This document shows, in pieces, positions 8,491 to 16,712 of a DNA stretch of 64,000 nt. The translations under genes were made by a program, and so were the position numbers. Source of the DNA: Pyrococcus sp. ST04 (GTDB lineage: Archaea > Methanobacteriota_B > Thermococci > Thermococcales > Thermococcaceae). Positions within the stretch are counted from its first letter, which is position 1; the number at the start of each line of letters is the position of its first letter. The DNA lies in NCBI RefSeq assembly GCF_000263735.1, contig NC_017946.1, positions 1,157,348-1,221,347 of the forward strand. Reading direction: 5' to 3'. The notes beneath the pieces are model-generated. The model was not told the DNA's origin. It did not search any database and saw nothing but the letters and a program-made list of their open reading frames with translations.

Positions 8491-9957
8491 TCATACAAAG
8501 AATATTACAAAAGATAGCACCAGAGAGAAAATAGCAACTGCATCACCAATCTCCAGGCTTAACAACTTGTCTTTCTTTGGTAGAATATCTTTTATCAGGA
8601 AAAATATTGCTATGCCTCCAATTATAAGGAGATCACTCACGCTTGGCTTACCTCCTAAAAGCAATCCAGTTAGTGTAACTAGGAGAGCCTGAATTGCCGA
8701 TGGGAGTATGGAAGAACTCCTCGGCTCAACTCCATACCCCCTCCAAAGGTAGTAATTCAGCTTTGAGAAAGATGTTGCAGTTCCCAGGGATACTCCATAT
8801 ATGAACACTTTATCGATAATGTCCTTCCCAATCATCCCCTTTGCAACACCACCAATTGTGACGCCAAGCCCGGCTATGGCAAGGCTTAGTGTGGCTATTA
8901 CTAATAAAAGGAGCGGTCTATCCCTACATCCGAGGAACTCTAACTCCTTCTTTTTTCGTACGTCCACTATAGACCCAACTCCAAGAAACAGGCCGGACTT
9001 AAAGAGAGCATGAGCCAAAGAATATATAGCAGCTCCAAAGATTGATGAATTTGAAACGGCCAGTAGAACGTACCCCATCTGGCTCACGGTATGATAGGCA
9101 AGCAATCTTTTTGCATTCCTCTGCATTATTGCCATTATAACTCCAAACACCATGGAAGATAGTGCGAATGCCTTGAGAAAAGACAAATCTCCCAAGGTAG
9201 AGATTAGCAACAGTCCATATATAGGAGCTTTTACTGAGATTCCTGAAAGAATCGCACTAATATGGGTTTCTGCCTTTGAGTGTGCATCAGGTAGCCATAC
9301 ATGGAAAGGAAATATTCCCGCCTTTACTATAAGAGCGAGAGCTGCTACCTTTATTGGAAGGGTGTTTTTAACTCCCTTACTTGCAGCTAGCTCAACATTA
9401 AGATACCCCGTTTCAAAATATATCATCCCCAGAGCTACTATTAGGAGATATGAAGCCACCATAGATAACATTAAATATTTGAACGCAGCTTTTCTACTTT
9501 CTTTATCCCTTGAGAGGGCTATTAAGCCAATTGAGGAAACAGTAGCAAGCTCCATAAAGACATAAAAGTTGAAGAAATCCTTTGAAATAAAGGCACCTAT
9601 TAAACCCGAGTGCATAGTTAAAAGTAAGGAAAGCTCCTTCCAATTCGTTGCTTTGGTTATTAGATACAAAGAAGAAGCTCCGAATACAGAAAACTCTGCC
9701 AATAGAAAAACTGTTGAAACTTTATCAATCCCAACTTCAATTCCCAGGATTCTGGGATAACCTCCTACAACTCCCCCTTCTGCTTTGGGAAATATTATCA
9801 TTGGAATAAAAACTCCCAAAAGATACAGGACTTTAATTTCAAGTGTCAAAGGAAGTCTAAACCTAGCTCTTAAGCTCCCTTCGATTTTTAGGGCTCCAAC
9901 TATATATATTAACGCAGAGAATACCAAAGGAACTAAGGAGAGCAAAGATGCGTTCAT
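8491..9957 (-). CDS. mnhD: Mrp Na+/H+ antiporter subunit D (proton-translocating, NuoN/M-like)
   Basis: A 488-residue protein with about 14 membrane segments. The proton-pump signature appears as HAKAETHISAILSGISVK-like sequence (here DAHSKAETHISAIL) and KRLLAYHTVSQMGYVLLA, with conserved Lys and His on the broken helices. It is the homolog of complex I subunits NuoM/N/L. It is the last gene of the sirtuin-Mrp operon and overlaps mnhC by four bases. Confidence 0.93.
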   Translation of the reverse strand: MNASLLSLVPLVFSALIYIVGALKIEGSLRARFRLPLTLEIKVLYLLGVFIPMIIFPKAEGGVVGGYPRILGIEVGIDKVSTVFLLAEFSVFGASSLYLITKATNWKELSLLLTMHSGLIGAFISKDFFNFYVFMELATVSSIGLIALSRDKESRKAAFKYLMLSMVASYLLIVALGMIYFETGYLNVELAASKGVKNTLPIKVAALALIVKAGIFPFHVWLPDAHSKAETHISAILSGISVKAPIYGLLLISTLGDLSFLKAFALSSMVFGVIMAIMQRNAKRLLAYHTVSQMGYVLLAVSNSSIFGAAIYSLAHALFKSGLFLGVGSIVDVRKKKELEFLGCRDRPLLLLVIATLSLAIAGLGVTIGGVAKGMIGKDIIDKVFIYGVSLGTATSFSKLNYYLWRGYGVEPRSSSILPSAIQALLVTLTGLLLGGKPSVSDLLIIGGIAIFFLIKDILPKKDKLLSLEIGDAVAIFSLVLSFVIFFV

Positions 9958-10226
9958 TCTTCACTCCCTCCTATGAGAAGACCCAAAGCCAAACCAGTGA
10001 CTGCCACATCAACTACTAAGGTAGTCAACATTAAAACGGCAGGTAGAGGATCAACGGGTCTAATAAAACCCTTGAGTGGAGGTTCACTCCCCATTAAGGA
10101 ACCTGTCCTGATTAGGAATAGTACAACCCCCAGAGCCATTACATTAAGTGATAGCACCTGTTTTAGTCGGGACTTATTCACGATGATCCCTAGTAATCCA
10201 ATTGCAATGAGAATTATCCCTATCAT
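9954..10226 (-). CDS. mnhC: Mrp antiporter subunit C (NuoK-like)
   Basis: A 90-residue protein with three membrane helices. It resembles NuoK/MnhC: an N-terminal glycine-rich helix (IGIILIAIGLLGII), the middle segment NVMALGVVLFL, and DPLPAVLMLTTLVVDVAVTGLALGL at the end. The conserved DPLPxALxLTAIVI-type motif is clear. It lies between mnhB and mnhD with a two-base gap and a four-base overlap. Confidence 0.9.
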   Translation of the reverse strand: MIGIILIAIGLLGIIVNKSRLKQVLSLNVMALGVVLFLIRTGSLMGSEPPLKGFIRPVDPLPAVLMLTTLVVDVAVTGLALGLLIGGSEE

Positions 10227-10228
10227 AC

Positions 10229-10612
10229 TCAGTCCCTCTCCATAAACGCTGTAAGGGAATAAAATATCAGAGTAAATGCTGAACCCACCTTTATCCCTAC
10301 AAAAATATTAAACGGTAGGGTTATGCTCTCGGATGGAAGAGGGGTAAGTATAATTGCTATCCCAAGAATTAACGATATTATAACTCCTGAAAATCCTTCA
10401 AGTCCGCTAACAAGTTTCTTCTTGAATCTTTTTCTCACCCTCTTGTACCCATGAGATGTTATTAGAAGGATTATAGCAACTCCAAGTATAACTCCAGCTT
10501 GAAATCCTCCTCCTGGAGAAACTGAACTATAGAGAATAAGGTAAGCTGCATATGTGACTAAAAATGGACTTATGAGCTTTGTAGTCGTTCTTGCAACTAT
10601 GCTCATCCTCAC
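10229..10612 (-). CDS. mnhB: Mrp antiporter subunit B
   Basis: A 127-residue, four-helix protein. It shows the MnhB core YLILYSSVSPGGGFQAGVILG, where the PGGGFQ turn is diagnostic. It corresponds to the subunit following the MrpA-like C-terminal segments in bacterial Mrp operons. It overlaps the upstream DUF4040-type gene by four bases. Confidence 0.92.
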   Translation of the reverse strand: MRMSIVARTTTKLISPFLVTYAAYLILYSSVSPGGGFQAGVILGVAIILLITSHGYKRVRKRFKKKLVSGLEGFSGVIISLILGIAIILTPLPSESITLPFNIFVGIKVGSAFTLIFYSLTAFMERD

Positions 10613-11067
10613 CTCCTTCCCCTCCGCAAGGCTATGCTAAATCCCAATGCCGCTGCAAATAAGATGAAAGCTTCTCCAATGCTGTCATAAAGTCTCCATC
10701 CTGCGAGTATTTCTGTGACTAAATTCCCCATACTCCAGACAGATAGATACGCCCTATAAGTTTCTGATGAAATTCCCATACTGTTTGTCGCTAAGGCAAA
10801 TAGAAGTGGTAATACTGTGAATCCTTTTAATAGAGAAAGCTCAACATTTTCGTTAAGTTTCTCATGGGCAAATATAAAAAGCCCTGTTATCAGAGCTCCA
10901 ACCACAATTCCCGAAAGGGCAACGTCTGGAGCCTTATACATCAAGAGAAGAAGAACAAAGACAAGACCCACTAACCCATACAAAATAAGCGAAGCCAGAA
11001 AATCCTTGTGAAACACTACAAATAATGCCAGCCAGATGATCGTTATCTCAAGGATTATCCCAAGCAT
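10609..11067 (-). CDS. Mrp subunit, fused MbhD- and MbhE-like segments (MrpA C-terminal part)
   Basis: A 152-residue membrane protein. Residues 1-80 match the DUF4040/MbhD segment (KAPDVALSGIVVGALITGLFIFA). Residues 85-152 match the segment that follows in MrpA and forms MbhE in membrane-bound hydrogenase (NLVTEILAGWRLYDSIGEAFILFAA). In Mbh complexes these are usually separate genes; here they are one chain. The large MrpA N-terminal pump part is absent from this operon, as in other archaeal Mrp modules. It overlaps mnhG by 20 bases. Confidence 0.85.
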   Translation of the reverse strand: MLGIILEITIIWLALFVVFHKDFLASLILYGLVGLVFVLLLLMYKAPDVALSGIVVGALITGLFIFAHEKLNENVELSLLKGFTVLPLLFALATNSMGISSETYRAYLSVWSMGNLVTEILAGWRLYDSIGEAFILFAAALGFSIALRRGRR

Positions 11068-11362
11068 ACATGTCCACCCTAACCTCTGGTTTTACTCCCA
11101 TTTTATATGCTCCTCGAGCTATTGCATGGCTTATCATTGGATTTATCAGGGCAATGAGGACAAGAAGAAATAAGAGCTTAGCTTTTACAATATTTGGGAC
11201 GTAATTCATAAGAATCAAACCAAAAACAATGCCCATTATTCCGCCAGTATCACACTTCGTTGCCGCGTGAAGCCTAGTATAGACGTCTGGAAATCTAATC
11301 ACGCCTAATGATCCAAAAAACATTATCGAATATCCAAAAAATAAAGGGATTATCTCAATCAC
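11048..11362 (-). CDS. mnhG: Mrp antiporter subunit G
   Basis: A three-helix subunit with the MnhG core FFGSLGVIRFPDVYTRLHAATKCDTGG, split here as FGSLGVIRFPDVYTRLHAAT followed by KCDTGG. I chose the GTG whose first base is 11362 because GGAGGGG lies five bases before it. An upstream ATG at 11392 would add ten residues not expected in the family and would extend further over mnhF. The chain is then about 104 residues. Confidence 0.88.
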   Translation of the reverse strand: MIEIIPLFFGYSIMFFGSLGVIRFPDVYTRLHAATKCDTGGIMGIVFGLILMNYVPNIVKAKLLFLLVLIALINPMISHAIARGAYKMGVKPEVRVDMYAWDNP

Positions 11363-11627
11363 TTTTTCCCCTCCTTTCCATATATTTGGCAAGTATTAAT
11401 CCACTTACGGAGTTTACCATTAAAAGGACTATAGCAGCGTCAATTAAGTACCATTCCCTCCACAGCACTGCCAATATTGCTATTATTCCAACTACCTTGG
11501 TCGTTACAGTATTAAGCCCAACTACCCTGTCAGCTAAGCTTGGTCCAACAATAACCCTGTAAGTTGCCATTAGAGCAGTTATTAACAGAACTCCTATGCC
11601 AGCTACCAGAATACTTTCTTGAGCCAT
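11355..11627 (-). CDS. mnhF: Mrp antiporter subunit F
   Basis: A 90-residue protein with three membrane helices. The family core YRVIVGPSLADRVVGLNTV and WREWYLIDAAIVLLMVN are both clear. The gene overlaps mnhE by 25 bases and mnhG by 8 bases, typical of translational coupling in Mrp operons. Confidence 0.92.
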   Translation of the reverse strand: MAQESILVAGIGVLLITALMATYRVIVGPSLADRVVGLNTVTTKVVGIIAILAVLWREWYLIDAAIVLLMVNSVSGLILAKYMERRGKSD

Positions 11628-12208
11628 TCTTCTATATCCCCCTTAATTATTTCCCCAGCTTTTTCAACGTTTAAAGTTTCAACGTCTATCCAATGAACAT
11701 AGAGATATGTTCCGTCTAATTTTTTCACAACGTCCAAGGTTAGTGTTCCTGGAGTTAGGGTAATTGAGTTCGCCAGTATAGTAACCCCTGTATTGGAGTG
11801 AAGGTCTGTCTTTATCCTTATAATCCCCGGATTTATGTCCATTAATATAGCATGTTTAGCTACCTTTAAGTTACTCTCAAGCAGCCTGAAAGCCATTATT
11901 ATTAAATACTGAGGGAGATAAATGAAAGCAAAATACAGAACCTTCCAAGCCAGATGTTTTGAGTGTCGAATATCATCAGTTAGAAAGTCTTTCATATATG
12001 TTGATATAATCCCAGTAGTTATCATTCCAAGAAGAAAACCCCTCAAACTAAAATCCCCTGATATGCCAAGCCAAAACACAAATAGAATAATCCAAGTTAG
12101 CACTATTCTCTCCCACACAGGTAATTTCTGTCTCTCATATATCTCATATAGGTACCTTTCTCTAACCTCTTCAAGCCTCTTCCTTAAATAGAGGTGAATC
12201 CTTGTCAT
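11603..12208 (-). CDS. mnhE: Mrp antiporter subunit E
   Basis: A 201-residue protein. It starts with a charged segment of about 30 residues that is longer than in many MnhE proteins. Three helices follow, then the soluble C-terminal region with [14 protein letters not shown] and YVHWIDVE, the MnhE signature. It is the first Mrp gene and its ATG overlaps the TGA of the sirtuin gene (ATGA). Confidence 0.92.
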   Translation of the reverse strand: MTRIHLYLRKRLEEVRERYLYEIYERQKLPVWERIVLTWIILFVFWLGISGDFSLRGFLLGMITTGIISTYMKDFLTDDIRHSKHLAWKVLYFAFIYLPQYLIIMAFRLLESNLKVAKHAILMDINPGIIRIKTDLHSNTGVTILANSITLTPGTLTLDVVKKLDGTYLYVHWIDVETLNVEKAGEIIKGDIEEWLKKVFW

Positions 12209-12957
12209 TCAATAATCCTCCTCACTTCATCAACAAGTTTTGGAAGTATTACCCCAGCTTTCCCTCTTAAGAAGAAATCCGCTATCGGTGTTATTCCAGA
12301 CTCTTGAACATTAATTTCAATTACAGTTCCATTGTTCTCCTTTACAATATATGGGATGTAGGCTGCTGGATATACTACTCCACTTGTTCCGACGACTATC
12401 ACTACATCCGCTGTCTCGGCTAGCTTGAATGCTTTAGAGAGAACTTCTTCAGGAAGAGGTTCTCCAAACCAAACAACATCTGGTCTTAAATAGGCACCAC
12501 ATTTTGGACACCTTGGAATATCCTCTTGCAAGACTTCCTCTATTCTACCACTTTCTTTCAAGTACTCCTTATAATTACAGGATGTACATCTAACCCTGAA
12601 AATATTTCCATGTAATTCAAGTAAGTTTTTGGTGCCAGCTTCTCTATGAAGGTCATCAACATTCTGAGTTATAACAGCCTTCAAGATCCCCATTTTTTCC
12701 AACTCTACTAGCGAGTAATGAGCTGGATTTGGCTTTGCCTCGAGTATTTTCTTGATTCTCCACTTATAGAATTCCCAAACGAGCTTTGGATTTGTTCTAA
12801 AAGCTTCTGGAGTAGCAAGCTCCTCAGGTCGATATCTCTTCCATAGCCCATCTCTTCCTCTAAATGTTGGGACTCCACTCTCCGCACTTATCCCTGCACC
12901 AGTAAATGCTATGGCACTCTTGGAAGATGCAAGAACTCCAGCTACCTCGGCTATCAT
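12205..12957 (-). CDS. cobB: sirtuin, NAD-dependent protein deacylase
   Basis: A 250-residue Sir2 protein. The NAD-binding motifs are [15 protein letters not shown] (residues 20-34) and TQNVDDLH (97-104). The catalytic His is H116 in ELHGN. A four-cysteine zinc site is formed by CTSC and CPKC. Y64 and R67 in WEFYKWR match the Tyr/Arg pair that lets SIRT5-type (class III) sirtuins accept succinyl or malonyl lysine, so acidic deacylation is plausible beside deacetylation. The gene heads the Mrp operon by a four-base overlap with mnhE. The promoter lies in the 90 bases shared with the divergent ASCH-like gene. Confidence 0.93.
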   Translation of the reverse strand: MIAEVAGVLASSKSAIAFTGAGISAESGVPTFRGRDGLWKRYRPEELATPEAFRTNPKLVWEFYKWRIKKILEAKPNPAHYSLVELEKMGILKAVITQNVDDLHREAGTKNLLELHGNIFRVRCTSCNYKEYLKESGRIEEVLQEDIPRCPKCGAYLRPDVVWFGEPLPEEVLSKAFKLAETADVVIVVGTSGVVYPAAYIPYIVKENNGTVIEINVQESGITPIADFFLRGKAGVILPKLVDEVRRIIE

Positions 12958-13058
12958 CGAATACTATCTAGACAATGGTCATTAAAAACTGTTTCTGATC
13001 TGCCCTCAACACTTTTATAACTTAACAATTGATGTGTTGAGGGAGGTTGAGGGATGCC

Positions 13059-13586
13059 ATGCAACACGTCATAGCACTTCATCAAGTGTATGGGGAATTA
13101 ATATTCAGAGGGCTTAAGTGGCATGAGATAAGGAGGAGCAGGGTGTTTGAAGAAGGAGACATTGTGTTCCTTTATATAGCGAGAGGTGACCTTTATACAC
13201 TTAAGAAGACAATGAGAAGACTTGGGCTCACTGAAGAACAAACTTTGACAAAGAGAGGTACAATTGCTGGTGGATTTGAAGTGGGAGAAGTTATAAAAGC
13301 TGATTTTGAAACACTTTGGGAACTTACAAAGGATACTAGCGGATTAACATTTGTTCATGGAGAAAATGAGGGAAAGAAGTGGCTTAAGGGATATATAAAT
13401 GAATATGGATATGCCTTTACAATAGAGAAGCCATTCTTATTTAAAGATCCTGTAACTAAAGAAGAACTTAAAGAAAAGTATGGCGTCCACGTTGAGGGAA
13501 TAATACATCTTTCTTTAAGAACAAGGAGGCCTTGGGTAAAAGCTCTTCTTGAGGATCTTATGACAAGGGAATTTGAGTATATTTGA
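13059..13586 (+). CDS. ASCH/PUA-like domain protein (possibly DUF365)
   Basis: A 175-residue soluble protein. The pattern FRGLKWHEIRRSRVFEEGD followed by IVFLYIARGDLY and GTIAGGFEVGEVI resembles the ASCH/PUA-like fold, in which a basic pocket binds RNA or a nucleotide. It may be the archaeal DUF365 family; I am not certain. I chose ATG 13059, five bases after GAGGG. A TTG at 13047 in the same frame is possible. It is divergent from the sirtuin gene. Confidence 0.65.
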   Translation: MQHVIALHQVYGELIFRGLKWHEIRRSRVFEEGDIVFLYIARGDLYTLKKTMRRLGLTEEQTLTKRGTIAGGFEVGEVIKADFETLWELTKDTSGLTFVHGENEGKKWLKGYINEYGYAFTIEKPFLFKDPVTKEELKEKYGVHVEGIIHLSLRTRRPWVKALLEDLMTREFEYI

Positions 13587-13814
13587 CGTTTTGTTTGTTC
13601 TTGTCTTTCACTCTTCAGTAGTTTAGTCACTAACCTTTTCTCTGCCCTAAAGGGGAGGCTTTCAAAAGAAAAAAGTAATTATAAAAAGTAATTGTTTTGA
13701 AAATCCTGACATTCATACCTCACTAGGAGTGTCACATTACTAGTAGTATTTGGTTATAGTTCAAGAGCGTTTTAGTAAAATTTTTTAAGAAATACTTTCA
13801 GCATATGTGTTGAT
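13587..13814. other. AT-rich intergenic region with promoter of the KaiC-V4R gene
   Basis: No gene is visible. A T-rich run follows the ASCH-like stop and could act as a terminator. A direct repeat, AAAAAGTAATT, occurs twice with two bases between (about 13669-13692). A TATA-like AAATTTTTTAAG lies about 25-35 bases before the downstream ATG at 13815, so that mRNA may be nearly leaderless. Confidence 0.5.
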
Positions 13815-15017
13815 ATGCCACTCAGAAGTAATATTACTGTACTTGATCAAATTTTAGGAGGAGGATTCGAGAAAGGACACAACATTGCCCTAGTTGGTGG
13901 TATTGATAATGACTATGTGTTACTTCTTCATCAACTAGTTATGTCATTTTTAAACCAGGGGCTAAAAGTCCTTCTGATAGAGTTCAGACAAGATGTTAGT
14001 ACCCTAGTGAAATGGTTAGCCTCTTATGGAATTGACTACTCTAAGTATATTGAGAAAGGAAAATTAAAAATACTTGACGGTTTCTCAAACCTCTATTCCC
14101 CAACACATGTATCTGGAACAAACATCCTCCCAAATCCGATGGACTTAAGTATAACAACAGCTATAATCAGAGATAGCGTCGTTAAGGAAGCTTACGACTT
14201 TGTCGTTATTGACGACCTTAGTTCGCTGTATGCCCTTCAAACGGACCAGAAGGCATATGTGAGAATCATAGTCAGGTTAATAAACTCCATAAAAAGAATG
14301 GGAGCTTCCTCTCTTGTCGGCATAAATTCAGACGTTTTAACAATCCAGGATCTCTCTATGATGCTAATTCCATTTGAGTACCTCTTCGAAATAAAAGATA
14401 GTCAAATTAGAATAATTAGATCACTGAGGCCACTAATGATAAACCAGAGAACGATTCCATACCTTAGAACGAAAACTGGTATTATCCCGATGGAGGACGC
14501 GTTTAAGAACATAGAACATGTAAAAGGGGCACTAGTACTTGATAAGAATGGAGTCCTCTTAATGGGAAATGTTAGAGTTCAGATAATCGAAGAATACTCA
14601 GAATCAGCCCTCATTGAGTTTATATACAACTTCCTTGGCCCCGAAAAAGGAAGGGAGTTCCTATATAACTGGGGAAAATATGAAGTAGGAAGGCTACAGA
14701 TAGAGAGAAGCTTATTTGAAGGACTTTCTCAAGAAGAGGCTATGAAAAAGATCTTAGAAGACTCTTTTGAATTTACAAAAGCTACCGGAGGGGGAGAGCT
14801 TAAGATAGTGGAAATAACAAAGGATAGAGTTGTCATAGAGGGAAAGAATCTATTTCCCGGTTTGAGAAGTTTTCCTTATCCAGTTCACATGAATTATGCC
14901 GGAGCATTTGCTGGGCTATTAGAAAAGATCACTGGAAAAACGTGGAAAGGAGAAGAAATCCAATGTGAAGGGCAAGGACATAGAAAATGTGTATTTCTAC
15001 TTAGGGTAGCTACCTAA
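13815..15017 (+). CDS. KaiC-like RecA-fold protein fused to a V4R domain
   Basis: A 400-residue two-domain protein. Residues 1-210 look like a KaiC/RadA core (LDQILGGGFEKGHNIALVGG, Walker-B-like FVVIDDLSSL). The P-loop lysine and Ser/Thr are missing: the loop reads GGIDNDYVLLL. Residues 245-400 are a 4-vinyl-reductase (V4R) domain ending in C384-EGQGHRK-C392, the paired cysteines seen in ligand- or metal-binding V4R proteins. A sensor or regulatory role is more likely than ATP hydrolysis. There is no DNA-binding motif I can see. It stands alone with its own promoter and ends eight bases into the opposite LEA-like gene. Confidence 0.75.
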   Translation: MPLRSNITVLDQILGGGFEKGHNIALVGGIDNDYVLLLHQLVMSFLNQGLKVLLIEFRQDVSTLVKWLASYGIDYSKYIEKGKLKILDGFSNLYSPTHVSGTNILPNPMDLSITTAIIRDSVVKEAYDFVVIDDLSSLYALQTDQKAYVRIIVRLINSIKRMGASSLVGINSDVLTIQDLSMMLIPFEYLFEIKDSQIRIIRSLRPLMINQRTIPYLRTKTGIIPMEDAFKNIEHVKGALVLDKNGVLLMGNVRVQIIEEYSESALIEFIYNFLGPEKGREFLYNWGKYEVGRLQIERSLFEGLSQEEAMKKILEDSFEFTKATGGGELKIVEITKDRVVIEGKNLFPGLRSFPYPVHMNYAGAFAGLLEKITGKTWKGEEIQCEGQGHRKCVFLLRVAT

Positions 15018-15483
15018 ATGAAGCCTCAAATGGGACTTCCAGCGTTCCAAAAATTGAATTTGCATATAACCCTCCCCTGATTGTCCAGTTTACTTTAGTT
15101 GTTTCATTTTCTATCAATATTCTCACGAACTCCGTTGGAATGTTCGAATAGTAAATTGTAAAGTTTATTGGTATTGTAATATACTTTCCGGCTTCCAAAG
15201 TTATGGTCTTGTTTACTGAGAACTCTCCAATATATACATCTCCAGCATATATATCCATTCTTACCCCATCCATCTTGACGGTCTTTTTTGTGGGATTGTG
15301 AATTTGAATAGTGAGAACAACATCAGCACTATCAGTTCTCATTTCCTTTACATAGACATCAAGTATTTTAACCTGACAGTCATTTAAGGGTCCTAGAGCA
15401 ATATACCTAAATATAAAGTACCCGAGATTGAAGAGAGGCACCGAAATCAAAAGTAATATGAGTATTGTAACGCTACGCCTCAT
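15010..15483 (-). CDS. membrane-anchored LEA14-like (LEA2 domain) protein
   Basis: A 157-residue protein. A hydrophobic N-terminal segment (about residues 5-30) would anchor it with the rest outside. The body has the LEA2/WHy pattern: VLTIQIHNPTKKTVKMDGV, YIGEFSVNKTITLEAGKYITIPINF, and several N-x-S/T sites (NKT, NFT, NET, NWT) suited to archaeal N-glycosylation. The function is unknown; LEA2 domains are found in desiccation proteins and other envelope proteins. It overlaps the 3' end of the upstream gene by 11 bases. Confidence 0.7.
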   Translation of the reverse strand: MRRSVTILILLLISVPLFNLGYFIFRYIALGPLNDCQVKILDVYVKEMRTDSADVVLTIQIHNPTKKTVKMDGVRMDIYAGDVYIGEFSVNKTITLEAGKYITIPINFTIYYSNIPTEFVRILIENETTKVNWTIRGGLYANSIFGTLEVPFEASFR

Positions 15484-15931
15484 GATGTTCCACCTTTAAC
15501 TTTAATCCTGTGTGCTCTTGTTTAATTCTTTCAACGATGTTTATTATGCCGTCCGTCACCTCTTTCAGTTTATTTGCAAGCTCTTCCAGTTCTTTCACAA
15601 CCTCCTCAAACGTCTTTTCCATAACTTCAATTTCTTCCATTGCGAGAGCAAGCTTTTCTTCCTCTTCTTTCCTATACACTTCAATTGATAATGAATTTAA
15701 ATCCCATTTTATTTTTCCATCTTCAATCTCAAAATCCACAGTCACTCTGATAACGTCCTCTTTTTTCACATTTAGCTCTTGGAGTTTTTCAAAAATAAGC
15801 TTATTGATTTCTGCACTCGCTCTCACAACCTCTTCTGGATCAACTTTTCCTCTCGTTGCTGCAAATAGTACTCGCCTAACTTTATTTGCATATCCACTCG
15901 CCCTCACGAATCCTGTCATAAGTCTTGGCAT
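15473..15931 (-). CDS. DUF2258-family archaeal protein
   Basis: About 152 residues. The N-terminal part (MPRLMTGFVRASGYANKVRRVLFAATRG) is followed by DPEEVVRASAEINKLIFEKL and an acidic beta segment. A long coiled coil of Glu/Lys heptads follows (about residues 95-140). It matches the archaeal DUF2258 group as I remember it; the function is unknown. I chose ATG 15931, preceded by GGTGAG, because a longer frame would run over the adk start on the other strand. Confidence 0.7.
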   Translation of the reverse strand: MPRLMTGFVRASGYANKVRRVLFAATRGKVDPEEVVRASAEINKLIFEKLQELNVKKEDVIRVTVDFEIEDGKIKWDLNSLSIEVYRKEEEEKLALAMEEIEVMEKTFEEVVKELEELANKLKEVTDGIINIVERIKQEHTGLKLKVEHHEA

Positions 15932-15989
15932 AAAGCTCACCGTATTATTTTTAGTCTTTTGAGATATAAATCCTTGTTGGTGTTCTAAG

Positions 15990-16652
15990 ATGAATATCCT
16001 CATATTTGGCCCACCTGGCAGTGGTAAGTCAACACAAGCAAGGAGAATAATAGAGAGGTACTCCTTAACCTATATAGCCTCCGGAGATATCATAAGAGCC
16101 GAAATTCAGGCAAGAACTCCTCTAGGAATTGAAATGGAATCTTATCTCTCTAAAGGGGACTTAATTCCAGATACAATCGTTAATACCCTTATAATATCAA
16201 AACTAAGAAGGGTAAGGGAGAATTTCATCATGGATGGCTATCCAAGAACTCCAGAACAAGTGATAGCCTTAGAGAACTATCTCTACGATCATGGGATAAA
16301 AATAGACGTTGCCATTGACATATACATAAGCAGAGAAGAGAGCATAAGAAGAATATCGGGTAGGAGAATTTGTAAGAAATGTGGGGCTGTGTATCATGTA
16401 GAATTCAATCCCCCTAAAGTTCCTGGAAAGTGTGATATATGTGGAGGAGAGTTAATCCAGAGAGAAGATGATAGACCAGAAATAGTCGGAAAAAGATATG
16501 ATATCTATGTTAAAAATATGGAACCAATCATAAAGTTCTATCAGAAGCAGGGAATATATGTGAGAATAGACGGGCACGGGACAATAAATGAGGTTTGGGA
16601 AAGGATAAGACCTCTCTTAGATTACATTTATAACCAAGAAAAACGGCGATGA
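15990..16652 (+). CDS. adk: adenylate kinase (zinc-containing LID)
   Basis: A 220-residue bacterial-type adenylate kinase. The P-loop is GPPGSGKST (residues 7-15), and the DGYPRTPEQ motif follows. The LID holds CKKCGAVYH and CDICGG, a four-cysteine zinc site that is common in thermophiles. It makes 2 ADP from ATP and AMP. The gene is divergent from the DUF2258 gene, and its stop overlaps the first box of a candidate C/D sRNA. Confidence 0.95.
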   Translation: MNILIFGPPGSGKSTQARRIIERYSLTYIASGDIIRAEIQARTPLGIEMESYLSKGDLIPDTIVNTLIISKLRRVRENFIMDGYPRTPEQVIALENYLYDHGIKIDVAIDIYISREESIRRISGRRICKKCGAVYHVEFNPPKVPGKCDICGGELIQREDDRPEIVGKRYDIYVKNMEPIIKFYQKQGIYVRIDGHGTINEVWERIRPLLDYIYNQEKRR

Positions 16653-16694
16653 TTTGACTCCGGAAAATCTGAGTGATGATGAAGTCCAGCCCGA
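16646..16694 (+). ncRNA. candidate C/D box sRNA between adk and tgtA
   Basis: Boxes in order: C-like GCGATGA (16646-16652), D' CTGA (16669-16672), perfect C' GTGATGA (16673-16679), and a D-like CCGA (16691-16694). The guide before D is 11 bases and the one before D' is 16. Box D is imperfect and there is no clear terminal stem, so this is weaker than the other sRNAs. It overlaps the adk stop and lies just before the tgtA ribosome binding site. Confidence 0.45.
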
Positions 16695-16712
16695 ATGAGC
16701 CGAGGTGATTTT

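Noticed and set aside
13669-13692. Direct repeat AAAAAGTAATT x2 as an operator
   Set aside because: It is AT-rich and short, lies about 90 bases above the promoter, and cannot be told from chance here.
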